In this document: one piece after another, positions 1-8,606 of the stretch
Position numbering within the stretch: the first letter of the stretch is position 1
Layout: every line of letters begins with the position of its first letter
NCBI RefSeq assembly: GCF_046557915.1
Contig: NZ_JBHEBG010000001.1
Coordinates: 1,798,001 to 1,862,000, forward strand
DNA length: 64,000 bases
Direction of reading: 5' to 3'
Origin: JBHEBG01 sp046557915
GTDB lineage: Bacteria; Bacteroidota; Bacteroidia; Flavobacteriales; Flavobacteriaceae
Program-made: the position numbers and the translations under genes
The notes under the pieces: model-generated
Databases searched by the model: none
The model's input: the letters and a program-made list of their open reading frames with translations, nothing else
Told to the model about the DNA's origin: nothing

Positions 1-1
1 G

Positions 2-301
2 CATATCGCTTCGGAGTTAAGTAATAAAGCCATTTTTACCTCCGATAATCCGCGTACCGAATCTCCTACCTTGATTATTGAAGCTATGGAAGCTGGCGTT
101 GAACCCCAAAACCTTAAAAAAATCGTATCCATAGAAAACAGAAAGCAGGCCATTAAAACAGCCTGCCAATTGGCAGCTACCAATGATATTATTTTGGTCG
201 CCGGCAAGGGTCATGAAACCTATCAGGAGACCAATGGAAAAAGGATAGACTTTGATGATTTTAAAATTGTACAGGAAATATTGGAAGAACTAGATAAATA
301 A
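2..301 (+). CDS. murE: MurE, UDP-MurNAc-tripeptide ligase (3' end only)
   Basis: Cytoplasmic Mur ligase that adds meso-diaminopimelate to UDP-MurNAc-L-Ala-D-Glu. Only the C-terminal ~99 residues lie in the window and the reading frame is open at the left edge. The visible SDNPRTE stretch contains the DNPR motif that marks meso-DAP-specific MurE enzymes, and the later AGKGHETYQ segment is also typical of the MurE C-terminal domain. The gene is followed 46 bp later by mraY in the same direction, which is the usual dcw order. Identity is secure from the motif and neighbours. The N-terminal and ATP-binding parts cannot be judged here. Confidence 0.93.
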   Translation, partial: HIASELSNKAIFTSDNPRTESPTLIIEAMEAGVEPQNLKKIVSIENRKQAIKTACQLAATNDIILVAGKGHETYQETNGKRIDFDDFKIVQEILEELDK

Positions 302-347
302 CGATACAACCCGCAAGGGTTAAGATTATAAGGAACACAAAAGAAAA

Positions 348-1568
348 ATGTTATACTACCTATTTGAATATTTAGAAACGCAGTACCAGTTTCCTGGTGC
401 CAGTCTTTTTCAGTTCCTAACCTTTAGGGCTGCAATGGCAGTTTTGCTTTCATTGATAATTGCCACGGTATATGGAAAAAGAGTGATCCTTTTTCTTAAA
501 CGTAAGCAAATAGGGGAAACTGTGCGCGATCTAGGTTTGGACGGGCAGCAACAAAAGGCGGGTACGCCAACCATGGGCGGGTTAATCATCATAATGTCCA
601 CACTCATACCTGTACTGCTGTTTGCAAAATTGGACAATATTTATATCATTCTTTTAATAGTTACCACAGTTTGGATGGGTATAATCGGTTTTGTGGACGA
701 TTATATCAAAATATTCAAAAAAGATAAAAAAGGGTTAAAAGGCAGATTTAAGATCATGGGACAAGTAGTTCTTGGTCTAATCGTTGGGGCCACGCTTTAT
801 GTTCATCCGGAGGTAACCATGAAAGAAAAGAATAGCACCATCATTACAGCGCGTTATCAGGTAGAGCAGGTACAGGGGCAAGAGATTAAATCAACCAAGA
901 CCAACATTCCATTTTTTAAGGACAATGAATTGGATTATAGCGATTTTATTTCTTGGACCGGTGAGGGAATGGAAGAATACAGTTGGCTAATTTTTATTCC
1001 GATCATTATAATCATTGTTACCGCAGTGTCCAATGGCGCAAATCTTACGGATGGTATAGATGGACTAGCTGCCGGAACTTCCGCAATAATTGTACTGACC
1101 CTGGGAATCTTTGCGTGGGTATCCGGTAACATCATTTTTTCTGATTACTTGGATATCTTTTTTATTCCTAGAGCTGGGGAACTAGTAGTGTACATAGCAG
1201 CTTTTGTTGGGGCTTTGGTAGGATTTCTGTGGTATAATGCATTTCCAGCACAGGTTTTTATGGGTGATACCGGAAGCCTTACCATAGGTGGTGTAATTGC
1301 TGTAATTGCGATTATAGTCCGTAAAGAATTGCTTATCCCTTTGCTCTGCGGAATTTTCTTTGCAGAGTCAATTTCCGTCATGTTGCAAGTAGGTTATTTT
1401 AAATACACTAAAAAAAGATTGGGAGAAGGTAAACGTATTTTTTTAATGGCACCCTTGCACCATCATTACCAGAAAAAGGGATACCATGAAAGTAAGATTG
1501 TAACACGTTTTTGGATTATAGGCATATTACTGGCCATTGTGACTTTCGTGACTCTAAAAGTGCGTTAA
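348..1568 (+). CDS. mraY: MraY, phospho-MurNAc-pentapeptide transferase
   Basis: Integral membrane enzyme that transfers phospho-MurNAc-pentapeptide from UDP to undecaprenyl phosphate to make lipid I. The 406-residue protein has about ten hydrophobic segments. It carries the family signatures: GTPTMGG near residue 72, FVDDY near residue 115, NLTDGIDGLAAG in the middle, FMGDTGS, and the MAPLHHH motif near the C terminus. It is longer than E. coli MraY (360) because of an insertion between TM segments around residues 155-205, common in Bacteroidota homologues as far as I recall. Its stop codon is directly followed by the murD start, so translation is probably coupled. Confidence 0.97.
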   Translation: MLYYLFEYLETQYQFPGASLFQFLTFRAAMAVLLSLIIATVYGKRVILFLKRKQIGETVRDLGLDGQQQKAGTPTMGGLIIIMSTLIPVLLFAKLDNIYIILLIVTTVWMGIIGFVDDYIKIFKKDKKGLKGRFKIMGQVVLGLIVGATLYVHPEVTMKEKNSTIITARYQVEQVQGQEIKSTKTNIPFFKDNELDYSDFISWTGEGMEEYSWLIFIPIIIIIVTAVSNGANLTDGIDGLAAGTSAIIVLTLGIFAWVSGNIIFSDYLDIFFIPRAGELVVYIAAFVGALVGFLWYNAFPAQVFMGDTGSLTIGGVIAVIAIIVRKELLIPLLCGIFFAESISVMLQVGYFKYTKKRLGEGKRIFLMAPLHHHYQKKGYHESKIVTRFWIIGILLAIVTFVTLKVR

Positions 1569-2903
1569 ATGGAGCGGTTGGTGGTTTTGGGCGGCGGAGA
1601 AAGTGGTGTGGGAACTGCCATATTGGGAAAACAAAAAGGGTACAAGGTTTTTGTATCCGATAAGGGAAAGATTAAACAGAAATATAAAGACGTTCTTTTA
1701 CATTTTGAGATTGATTGGGAAGAAGAAAAGCATACGGAACATCTTGTCCTTTCGGCAAATATTGTAATGAAGAGCCCAGGTATTCCGGATAGTGTGCCGC
1801 TGGTAACAAAGTTGGTAAAAAAGGGCATACCTGTAGTTTCAGAAATTGAATTTGCCACCAGATATACCAATGCGGTTATCATAGGCATAACAGGAAGCAA
1901 CGGGAAGACCACCACCACCATGCTTACCAACCACCTATTGAAGCAAGGAAATTTACATGTAGGGATGGCCGGTAATATTGGCGATAGCTATGCAAAAATG
2001 GTTGCGAACAGGGATTTTGACTACTACGTATTGGAGATCAGTAGTTTTCAACTAGATGGTATCGTGGATTTTAAACCGCACATCGCCATTTTAACCAATA
2101 TTACACCAGACCATTTAGATCGATATGAATATCGGTTTGAGAACTATATCGCTTCCAAATTCCGAATAGCTATGAACCAAACCAAGGAAGACTATTTGAT
2201 ATATGATGCCGATGACGAGGTAATAACCGACTGGTTGCGGAAAAACCCAATTCAATCCAAACTATTGCCCTTTTCGATAAAATCGGAACTAATGGAAGGG
2301 GCTTATTTAAAAAATGAAGAAATAATAATAAAGATTAAAAACAACACTATAAAGATGACAACAGATACTTTGGCCTTAGAAGGTAAACACAACCTCAAAA
2401 ATACAATGGCAGCCTCAACAGTGGCCACATTGGTTAATATCAGAAAGGAGGTCATTAGGGAAAGCATACAAAATTTTCAAGGTGCCGCACATCGTTTGGA
2501 AAAGGTGTTGAAAATTCATCATGTTCAATACATCAATGATTCCAAGGCCACCAATGTGAATGCCACCTATTATGCTTTGGATAGCATGAAAACCCCCACG
2601 GTATGGATCGTGGGTGGGCAAGATAAAGGTAACGACTATAAAGAACTAATGCCCATGGTCCGCGAAAAGGTAAAGGCCATTATATGTCTAGGGCTAGATA
2701 ATACAAAGATTAAAGACGTCTTTGGAAATGCTGTAGATCTAATGGTAGAGACCTTTGCCATGGAAGAAGCCGTAAAGGTGGCCTACAAGATTGCAGAGCG
2801 AGGCGATACTGTGCTTCTGTCTCCGGCATGTGCCAGTTTTGATCTGTTTGAGAATTATGAGGACCGCGGAAACCAATTTAAGGAAGCGATTAAAAATTTA
2901 TGA
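1569..2903 (+). CDS. murD: MurD, UDP-MurNAc-L-alanine:D-glutamate ligase
   Basis: Cytoplasmic ligase that adds D-glutamate to UDP-MurNAc-L-Ala using ATP. It has 444 residues, normal for the family. The N-terminal nucleotide-sugar binding segment begins VVLGGGESGVG. The ATP-binding P-loop GSNGKTTTT is at residues 109-117. The DSKATN segment of the central/C-terminal domain and the LSPACASFD motif near the end are both MurD-specific. The start codon abuts the mraY stop codon, and the 3' end overlaps ftsW by four bases (ATGA), so the cluster is translated as a tightly coupled polycistron. Confidence 0.96.
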   Translation: MERLVVLGGGESGVGTAILGKQKGYKVFVSDKGKIKQKYKDVLLHFEIDWEEEKHTEHLVLSANIVMKSPGIPDSVPLVTKLVKKGIPVVSEIEFATRYTNAVIIGITGSNGKTTTTMLTNHLLKQGNLHVGMAGNIGDSYAKMVANRDFDYYVLEISSFQLDGIVDFKPHIAILTNITPDHLDRYEYRFENYIASKFRIAMNQTKEDYLIYDADDEVITDWLRKNPIQSKLLPFSIKSELMEGAYLKNEEIIIKIKNNTIKMTTDTLALEGKHNLKNTMAASTVATLVNIRKEVIRESIQNFQGAAHRLEKVLKIHHVQYINDSKATNVNATYYALDSMKTPTVWIVGGQDKGNDYKELMPMVREKVKAIICLGLDNTKIKDVFGNAVDLMVETFAMEEAVKVAYKIAERGDTVLLSPACASFDLFENYEDRGNQFKEAIKNL

Positions 2904-4105
2904 ACGTGTTGCGATTTTTAAAGAACATAAAGGGAGATAGGGCTATTTGGGGCGTGGTTGCCCTATTGGCGCTGTTTTCTTTTTTACCGGTTTACAGTGC
3001 CAGCAGCAATTTGGTTTATGTAGTTGGCAATGGTACTACGGTTGGGTATCTCGTAAAACACGGTCTTTTGCTTTTCTTGGGTTTTGGAATCATCTACGGC
3101 GTACACAGAATACCTACACATTTCTTTAAGGGACTTTCTATTATTGCCATGCCCATTGTGCTGTTGTTGCTGGTCTATACCCTGGCACAAGGTACGGTAA
3201 TCGATGGCGCAAATGCCAGTAGATGGATTCGCTTGCCACTCTTGGGAGTTACTTTTCAGACATCTAATTTGGCTGCAGTGGTGTTAATGATATATGTAGC
3301 CCGATACTTAACCAAAATTAAAGATAAGACCGTTTCTTTTAAAGAAAGCATATTACCCCTTTGGTTACCTGTTTTTACCGTATTGATATTAATATTGCCT
3401 GCCAACTTTTCCACTGCCGCAATTATCTTTTTTATGGTATTGGTGCTCTGCTTTTTAGGAGGATATCCTATGAAGTACCTATTTGGCATCGTAGGGACCG
3501 GTATACTTTGTCTTACCCTTTTCGTCCTTACTGCAAAGGCCGTACCCGATATGTTTCCAAATCGTGTAGATACATGGATAAGCAGAGTGGAGAGTTTTTG
3601 GAATCCTGAAGATACCGAAGGTGATTACCAAATAGAAAAAGCAAAGATTGCCATAGCAAGTGGCGGAATCGTAGGTGCCGGTGCAGGAAAAAGTGTAATG
3701 AAAAACTTTTTGCCTCAGAGTTCATCAGATTTTATTTATGCCATAATCATAGAGGAATACGGATTGGTAGGTGGTTTTGCCCTTATGTTTTTTTACCTGC
3801 TGCTACTGTTTCGGATCGTAGTAGTGGCCAACGGTACTGAAACTGTTTTTGGAAAATTGCTGGTGGTAGGGGTAGGCTTGCCCATAGTGTTTCAGGCACT
3901 CATCAATATGGCAGTGGCGGTAGAACTTTTTCCTGTTACGGGCCAGACCCTTCCGCTTATAAGTAGTGGTGGTACCTCTATTTGGATGACCTGTTTGGCT
4001 ATTGGCATTGTTTTGAGTGCGAGTAATAAAAATATACCAACGGAAGGTGAAACTTCTGGAATGGACGATACGAACCCCTTAGAGGTATTAAGTGGACAGT
4101 TATAG
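2900..4105 (+). CDS. ftsW: FtsW, divisome peptidoglycan glycosyltransferase (SEDS)
   Basis: Polytopic SEDS-family membrane protein that polymerises lipid II at the septum with a partner class B penicillin-binding protein. The 401-residue protein has about ten transmembrane segments. It has the SEDS signature near residue 355, PLISSGGTS, and the large periplasmic loop preceding it. Placement between murD and murG favours FtsW over RodA, which is usually encoded with mrd/mre genes. It overlaps murD by 4 bp at its start and murG by 14 bp at its end. A hydrophilic C-terminal tail of about 25 residues follows the last membrane segment. Confidence 0.95.
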   Translation: MNVLRFLKNIKGDRAIWGVVALLALFSFLPVYSASSNLVYVVGNGTTVGYLVKHGLLLFLGFGIIYGVHRIPTHFFKGLSIIAMPIVLLLLVYTLAQGTVIDGANASRWIRLPLLGVTFQTSNLAAVVLMIYVARYLTKIKDKTVSFKESILPLWLPVFTVLILILPANFSTAAIIFFMVLVLCFLGGYPMKYLFGIVGTGILCLTLFVLTAKAVPDMFPNRVDTWISRVESFWNPEDTEGDYQIEKAKIAIASGGIVGAGAGKSVMKNFLPQSSSDFIYAIIIEEYGLVGGFALMFFYLLLLFRIVVVANGTETVFGKLLVVGVGLPIVFQALINMAVAVELFPVTGQTLPLISSGGTSIWMTCLAIGIVLSASNKNIPTEGETSGMDDTNPLEVLSGQL

Positions 4106-5177
4106 GTTTATACTTTCTGGGGGAGGTACAGGCGGACATATTTATCCGGCCATCGCCATAGCAAATGAGTTAAAAAAAAGGTATCCGGATGCCCAGTTTT
4201 TGTTTGTAGGAGCAAAGGATAGGATGGAAATGGAAAAAGTACCCCAGGCGGGGTATAAGATAGAAGGACTTTGGATAAGTGGGTTGCAACGGAAACTGAC
4301 CCTTAAAAATATACTGTTTCCGATAAAATTGATCAGTAGTTTGATAAAAGCGGGCAACATAGTAGCAAAGTTTAAACCCCATGCCGTAATAGGTACAGGA
4401 GGATTTGCCAGTGGTCCATTGCTTAAAATGGCTTCCCGAAAAGGCATACCCTGTATTGTACAAGAACAGAATTCCTATGCAGGTATTACCAATAAACTAC
4501 TTGCTGGCAAAGTGAAAAAAATCTGTGTGGCCTATGACGGAATGGAACAGTTTTTTCCGGCAGATAAAATTGTAAAAACTGGTAATCCGGTGCGTGAAGA
4601 TCTAGTAGATATACCATCGGGAAAAGAAGAGGCACTGCGCCATTTTGATATGGATCCGGAAAAGACCACCATACTGATTTTGGGTGGCAGTCTAGGTGCC
4701 AGAAGAATAAATCAATTTATAGAGGAGAAACTGCAATATTTCAATACCCTTGGGGTACAGATTATCTGGCAGTGTGGCAAATTATACTATGATTCGTATA
4801 GAGCCTATGATTCTAGCAGTAAAAGGGTGCTCGATTTCCTCAATAGGATGGATTTGGCCTATGCCGCTTCGGATATCATTATTTCTAGGGCAGGAGCAGG
4901 ATCGGTATCTGAACTTTCCCTGGTTGGGAAGCCTGTAATATTTATTCCGTCACCCAATGTTGCGGAAGATCATCAAACTAAAAATGCAAAGGCATTGGTG
5001 GCCGAAAATGCTGCCTTAATGGTTAAAGAAAAAGACCTGGATTACCAATTTGAAACGGTTTTTTCAGATTTGTTGAAATCGGAGGAGAAACAACGCGTAC
5101 TAGGAGTCAAAATTAAAACATTGGCCATGCCATTGGCTACTAAAAAAATTGTAGACGAAATACAAAAATTGTTGTAA
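4092..5177 (+). CDS. murG: MurG, lipid II-forming GlcNAc transferase (GTG start)
   Basis: Membrane-associated GT28 glycosyltransferase that adds GlcNAc to lipid I to give lipid II. Residues 8-18 contain the diagnostic GGGTGGHIYPA glycine loop. The C-terminal half has the LGGSLGA loop and the EDHQTKNA segment that contacts the UDP-sugar. The chosen start is a GTG lying inside the end of ftsW (14-bp overlap). It is preferred because the glycine loop begins only a few residues later and no ATG lies between. The length of 361 residues is normal. The next gene, murC, starts after 4 bp. Confidence 0.96.
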   Translation: MDSYRFILSGGGTGGHIYPAIAIANELKKRYPDAQFLFVGAKDRMEMEKVPQAGYKIEGLWISGLQRKLTLKNILFPIKLISSLIKAGNIVAKFKPHAVIGTGGFASGPLLKMASRKGIPCIVQEQNSYAGITNKLLAGKVKKICVAYDGMEQFFPADKIVKTGNPVREDLVDIPSGKEEALRHFDMDPEKTTILILGGSLGARRINQFIEEKLQYFNTLGVQIIWQCGKLYYDSYRAYDSSSKRVLDFLNRMDLAYAASDIIISRAGAGSVSELSLVGKPVIFIPSPNVAEDHQTKNAKALVAENAALMVKEKDLDYQFETVFSDLLKSEEKQRVLGVKIKTLAMPLATKKIVDEIQKLL

Positions 5178-5181
5178 CGAG

Positions 5182-6534
5182 ATGAATATAAAGGAAATAC
5201 ATTCTGTTTATTTCATTGGCATCGGAGGAATCGGGATGTCGGCCCTTGCCCGTTATTTTGTATTAATAGGTAAAGATGTGGCTGGGTATGACAAAACCAA
5301 AACACCTTTGACCCAAGAACTGTCCGATATGGGCATAGTTATTCATTACGAAGACGATTTGGAGGCAATTTCCAAGACGTTTTTGGATCCAAGGCATACC
5401 CTAGTGGTATACACCCCCGCAGTACCCTCCGGCCATGGAGAACTCACTTATTTTCTGGCTCAAGGATTTGAAGTTAAAAAACGCTCCGAAGTGCTAGGGA
5501 TTATTACCCGCGAAACTTTTTGTTTTGCAGTGGCGGGTACGCATGGAAAAACTACCACTTCCAGTATTTTGGCACATTTACTTAAGGAAACAGGAACACC
5601 GCTTACGGCATTTTTAGGAGGCATATCGGAAGACTTTAATAGTAACTTTCTATACGAGGGGGATGAATATTCGGTCGTTGAGGCCGATGAATTTGATCGT
5701 TCCTTTCTGCGTTTATCCCCAGACGTTGCATGTATTACCTCAATGGATGCAGATCACTTGGATATTTATGGGGATAGTGAGGTGCTAAGGCGTTCGTTCA
5801 TGGATTTTACAAAACGATTGAAACCTAATGGAAAGCTTTTTATACGTAATGGGCTTCCCATCAACGGAATTACTTATGGAATAGAAGACGATTCGGATTA
5901 TTGTATCCGAAATTTAAAAATAGAACATGGCACCTACATTTTCGATTTGGGAACTCCCGAAACAACCCTAAAGGGAGTTAAATTCAACAAACCAGGAAAG
6001 CATAATTTGCTCAATGGACTAGTAGCTTTTGCAATGGCGATAGAGGCCGGTCCCCCGCCTTATCGCCTTGCCCAAGCACTGGAAACTTTTAAGGGGGTAC
6101 AACGTAGGTTTTCCTACATGATTAGGGAACAAGATTTTGTTTTCATAGACGATTATGCCCATCATCCTACAGAGATCAATGCAGTTTATGATGCTATTTT
6201 GGAGATGCATCCCAACAAAAAGGTGCTGGTGGTCTTTCAGCCCCACCTGTTTTCGAGAACCAAGGATTTTGCCGATGATTTTGCTACCAGTTTATCAAAA
6301 TTCGACAGCATTTTACTTTTAGATATTTATCCGGCCAGGGAAAAACCCATAACGGGGATTACCTCCGAATGGCTGATAAATAAAATGCAAAATCCGAACA
6401 AAAAACTGATTGGAAAAAAGGATTTAGTACATGAGATAAAAAAACAAGATCCGGAAGTGCTGGTTACCCTAGGGGCCGGCGACATTGGATTGGAAGTGTC
6501 AAAAATTAAAAGAGAACTAGAACATGAAAATTAA
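5182..6534 (+). CDS. murC: MurC, UDP-MurNAc:L-alanine ligase
   Basis: Cytoplasmic ligase that adds the first amino acid, L-alanine, to UDP-MurNAc. The 450-residue protein shows the N-terminal UDP-binding loop GIGGIGMS (residues 13-20), the ATP P-loop GTHGKTTTS (119-127) with the MurC-typical His, and the DDYAHHPTEI segment that distinguishes MurC/Mpl from other Mur ligases. Mpl is less likely because of the position between murG and ftsQ and the absence of another murC in the cluster. Its 3' end overlaps ftsQ by 11 bp. Confidence 0.95.
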   Translation: MNIKEIHSVYFIGIGGIGMSALARYFVLIGKDVAGYDKTKTPLTQELSDMGIVIHYEDDLEAISKTFLDPRHTLVVYTPAVPSGHGELTYFLAQGFEVKKRSEVLGIITRETFCFAVAGTHGKTTTSSILAHLLKETGTPLTAFLGGISEDFNSNFLYEGDEYSVVEADEFDRSFLRLSPDVACITSMDADHLDIYGDSEVLRRSFMDFTKRLKPNGKLFIRNGLPINGITYGIEDDSDYCIRNLKIEHGTYIFDLGTPETTLKGVKFNKPGKHNLLNGLVAFAMAIEAGPPPYRLAQALETFKGVQRRFSYMIREQDFVFIDDYAHHPTEINAVYDAILEMHPNKKVLVVFQPHLFSRTKDFADDFATSLSKFDSILLLDIYPAREKPITGITSEWLINKMQNPNKKLIGKKDLVHEIKKQDPEVLVTLGAGDIGLEVSKIKRELEHEN

Positions 6535-7243
6535 CTGGAACCATATAAAACTAATTGCCCTATTGCTTATGGTATGCGGCCTTTACGCCTTTGCGGACTT
6601 TAGGAGCGATAAGAAGAAAATAGAAACTTTAAATGTGGAGTTTTTGGGCGAGCAGAACTTATACATAAATCACGAAACGGTTAATAAATTGTTAATACAA
6701 AAATACGGAACCGTTGTAAACGTGCCCAAAGAACATATAGTTTTGAATACTATAGAAAAGGTCATAGAGGCCAATGAAATGGTGAAAGAAGCCCAAGTTT
6801 ATCTTACTGTCAATAGTGAACTTAAGTCTAAAATAGTACAACGGCAACCAATCGGACGAGTAGAGGGGAATGCAAAGTTTTATGTGGACGATGAAGGAAA
6901 ACGCATGCCCTTATCCAAGTATCATTCCGCTAGGGTCCCTATTATCACAGGTAAGATTACAGGTAAAAGTTTAGAAGATGTGTACGAAATTTTAAAGTAC
7001 ATCAATGCTGATAACTTTTTACGTAAAAACGTCATTGGTATACACATAGAGGATGAAGAAAATTACCAGTTAAAATTTAGAATGGAAAACTTTGTTGTGA
7101 ATTTGGGAGGGGTAGACAGCTTGGAAGAGAAGTTTAGCAATTTTAAGGCTTTTTATACCAAGGCCACCAAAGATAAAACGTTGGAAGATTACAACATAGT
7201 AAGCTTGGAGTTTAATAATCAGGTAGTGTGCACCAAAATTTAA
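6524..7243 (+). CDS. ftsQ: FtsQ/DivIB-type cell division protein
   Basis: Divisome protein linking cytoplasmic FtsZ/FtsA assembly with periplasmic FtsB/FtsL and FtsW. The 239-residue protein has one N-terminal membrane segment (about residues 7-26) and a periplasmic remainder. The residues following the anchor fit a POTRA-like region (LYINHETVNKLL). The sequence is divergent, as is normal for FtsQ, so the call rests on size, topology and its place between murC and ftsA. It overlaps murC by 11 bp and precedes ftsA by 3 bp. Confidence 0.88.
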   Translation: MKINWNHIKLIALLLMVCGLYAFADFRSDKKKIETLNVEFLGEQNLYINHETVNKLLIQKYGTVVNVPKEHIVLNTIEKVIEANEMVKEAQVYLTVNSELKSKIVQRQPIGRVEGNAKFYVDDEGKRMPLSKYHSARVPIITGKITGKSLEDVYEILKYINADNFLRKNVIGIHIEDEENYQLKFRMENFVVNLGGVDSLEEKFSNFKAFYTKATKDKTLEDYNIVSLEFNNQVVCTKI

Positions 7244-7246
7244 ATT

Positions 7247-8569
7247 ATGGAACAAAGTAATTATTCAGTTGGTCTGGATATAGGGACCACCAAGATCGTA
7301 GCCATCATTGGAAAAGAAAACGAATACGGTAAAATTGAGGTTTTGGGAATAGGCAGATCCAAAAGCCTCGGTGTTCACCGTGGGGTAGTAAACAACATCA
7401 CTCAGACTATTAAATCTATTCAACAGGCCATAGAGGAGGCCGAAACCAATTCAGGATTAAAGATAGGTTCTGTAGTGGTCGGTATAGCTGGGCAGCATAT
7501 TAGAAGTTTACAACATAGCGACTATATAACCCGAGCCAATTCTGAAGAAGTAATCGATGAGGACGACCTGGATAAGCTATGCAATCAGGTCTATAAACTG
7601 GTAATGTTACCGGGCGAAGAAATTATCCATGTTTTACCACAAGAGTACAAAGTGGATGGGCAGGCAGAGATTAAACAACCCATTGGGATGTACGGTGGTA
7701 GGTTAGAAGCCAATTTTCATGTGGTAGTAGGTCAGGTATCATCCATCAAAAACATAGGCCGGTGCATTAAAAGTGCTGGATTGGATTTGGGGAATATTAC
7801 CCTGGAACCCCTTGCTTCTTCAGACGCTGTCTTAAGTCAGGAAGAAAAAGAAGCTGGTGTGGCACTGATAGATATAGGGGGCGGCACAACCGATTTGGCA
7901 ATATTCAAGGATGGTATTATCCGCCATACTTCCGTAATACCCTTTGGAGGCAATGTAATTACCGAGGACATCAAGGAAGGGTGTTCCATAATTGAAAAAC
8001 AGGCAGAACTTTTAAAAATAAAATTTGGTTCGGCATGGCCCGGTGAAAACAAAGACAACGAAATAGTGTCCATTCCTGGATTACGAGGACGCGAGCCAAA
8101 GGAAATAACCCTGAAAAACCTGTCCAAGATAATACATGCCAGGGTAGTGGAGATCGTAGAGCAGGTGTATGTGGAAATCAAAAATTATGGGCATGAGGAT
8201 CAGAAAAAGAAACTTATAGCCGGTATTGTACTAACAGGAGGAGGAAGCCAGTTAAAACACCTTAAACAGTTGGTAGAGTATATTACGGGGATGGACACCA
8301 GAATTGGATATCCCAATGAACATTTGGCAGGAGATTCCGATGAGGAAGTGGCAAGTCCATTATATGCCACGGCGGTTGGTTTATTAATGAATGCGGTTGA
8401 AAATGATGCCAAGAACAAGGCCTTACACGAAGAGCAACCGATGGAAGAAGAAGTAGTATTTGAAGGACAAGCAGATACAGCAACGCGTAACACGGTTAAG
8501 AAAGAAAGAAAATCCGTTTTCGATAAATGGTCGGAGAAGCTAAAGGACTTTTTGGATAACGCGGAATAA
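7247..8569 (+). CDS. ftsA: FtsA, actin-like divisome protein
   Basis: Actin-fold ATPase that tethers FtsZ filaments to the inner membrane. The 440-residue protein starts with SVGLDIGTTKIVAIIG, the phosphate-1 loop of the actin/FtsA family. It has a second nucleotide motif, IDIGGGTTDLAIF, near residue 208, and an adenosine motif, VLTGGGSQL, near residue 325. The last residues (SVFDKWSEKLKDFLD) can form an amphipathic helix, the expected membrane-targeting sequence, after an acidic linker of about 40 residues. ftsZ follows after 37 bp. Confidence 0.96.
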   Translation: MEQSNYSVGLDIGTTKIVAIIGKENEYGKIEVLGIGRSKSLGVHRGVVNNITQTIKSIQQAIEEAETNSGLKIGSVVVGIAGQHIRSLQHSDYITRANSEEVIDEDDLDKLCNQVYKLVMLPGEEIIHVLPQEYKVDGQAEIKQPIGMYGGRLEANFHVVVGQVSSIKNIGRCIKSAGLDLGNITLEPLASSDAVLSQEEKEAGVALIDIGGGTTDLAIFKDGIIRHTSVIPFGGNVITEDIKEGCSIIEKQAELLKIKFGSAWPGENKDNEIVSIPGLRGREPKEITLKNLSKIIHARVVEIVEQVYVEIKNYGHEDQKKKLIAGIVLTGGGSQLKHLKQLVEYITGMDTRIGYPNEHLAGDSDEEVASPLYATAVGLLMNAVENDAKNKALHEEQPMEEEVVFEGQADTATRNTVKKERKSVFDKWSEKLKDFLDNAE

Positions 8570-8606
8570 GACATCAAAATACAATAGAACCAGTAACACA
8601 AATACG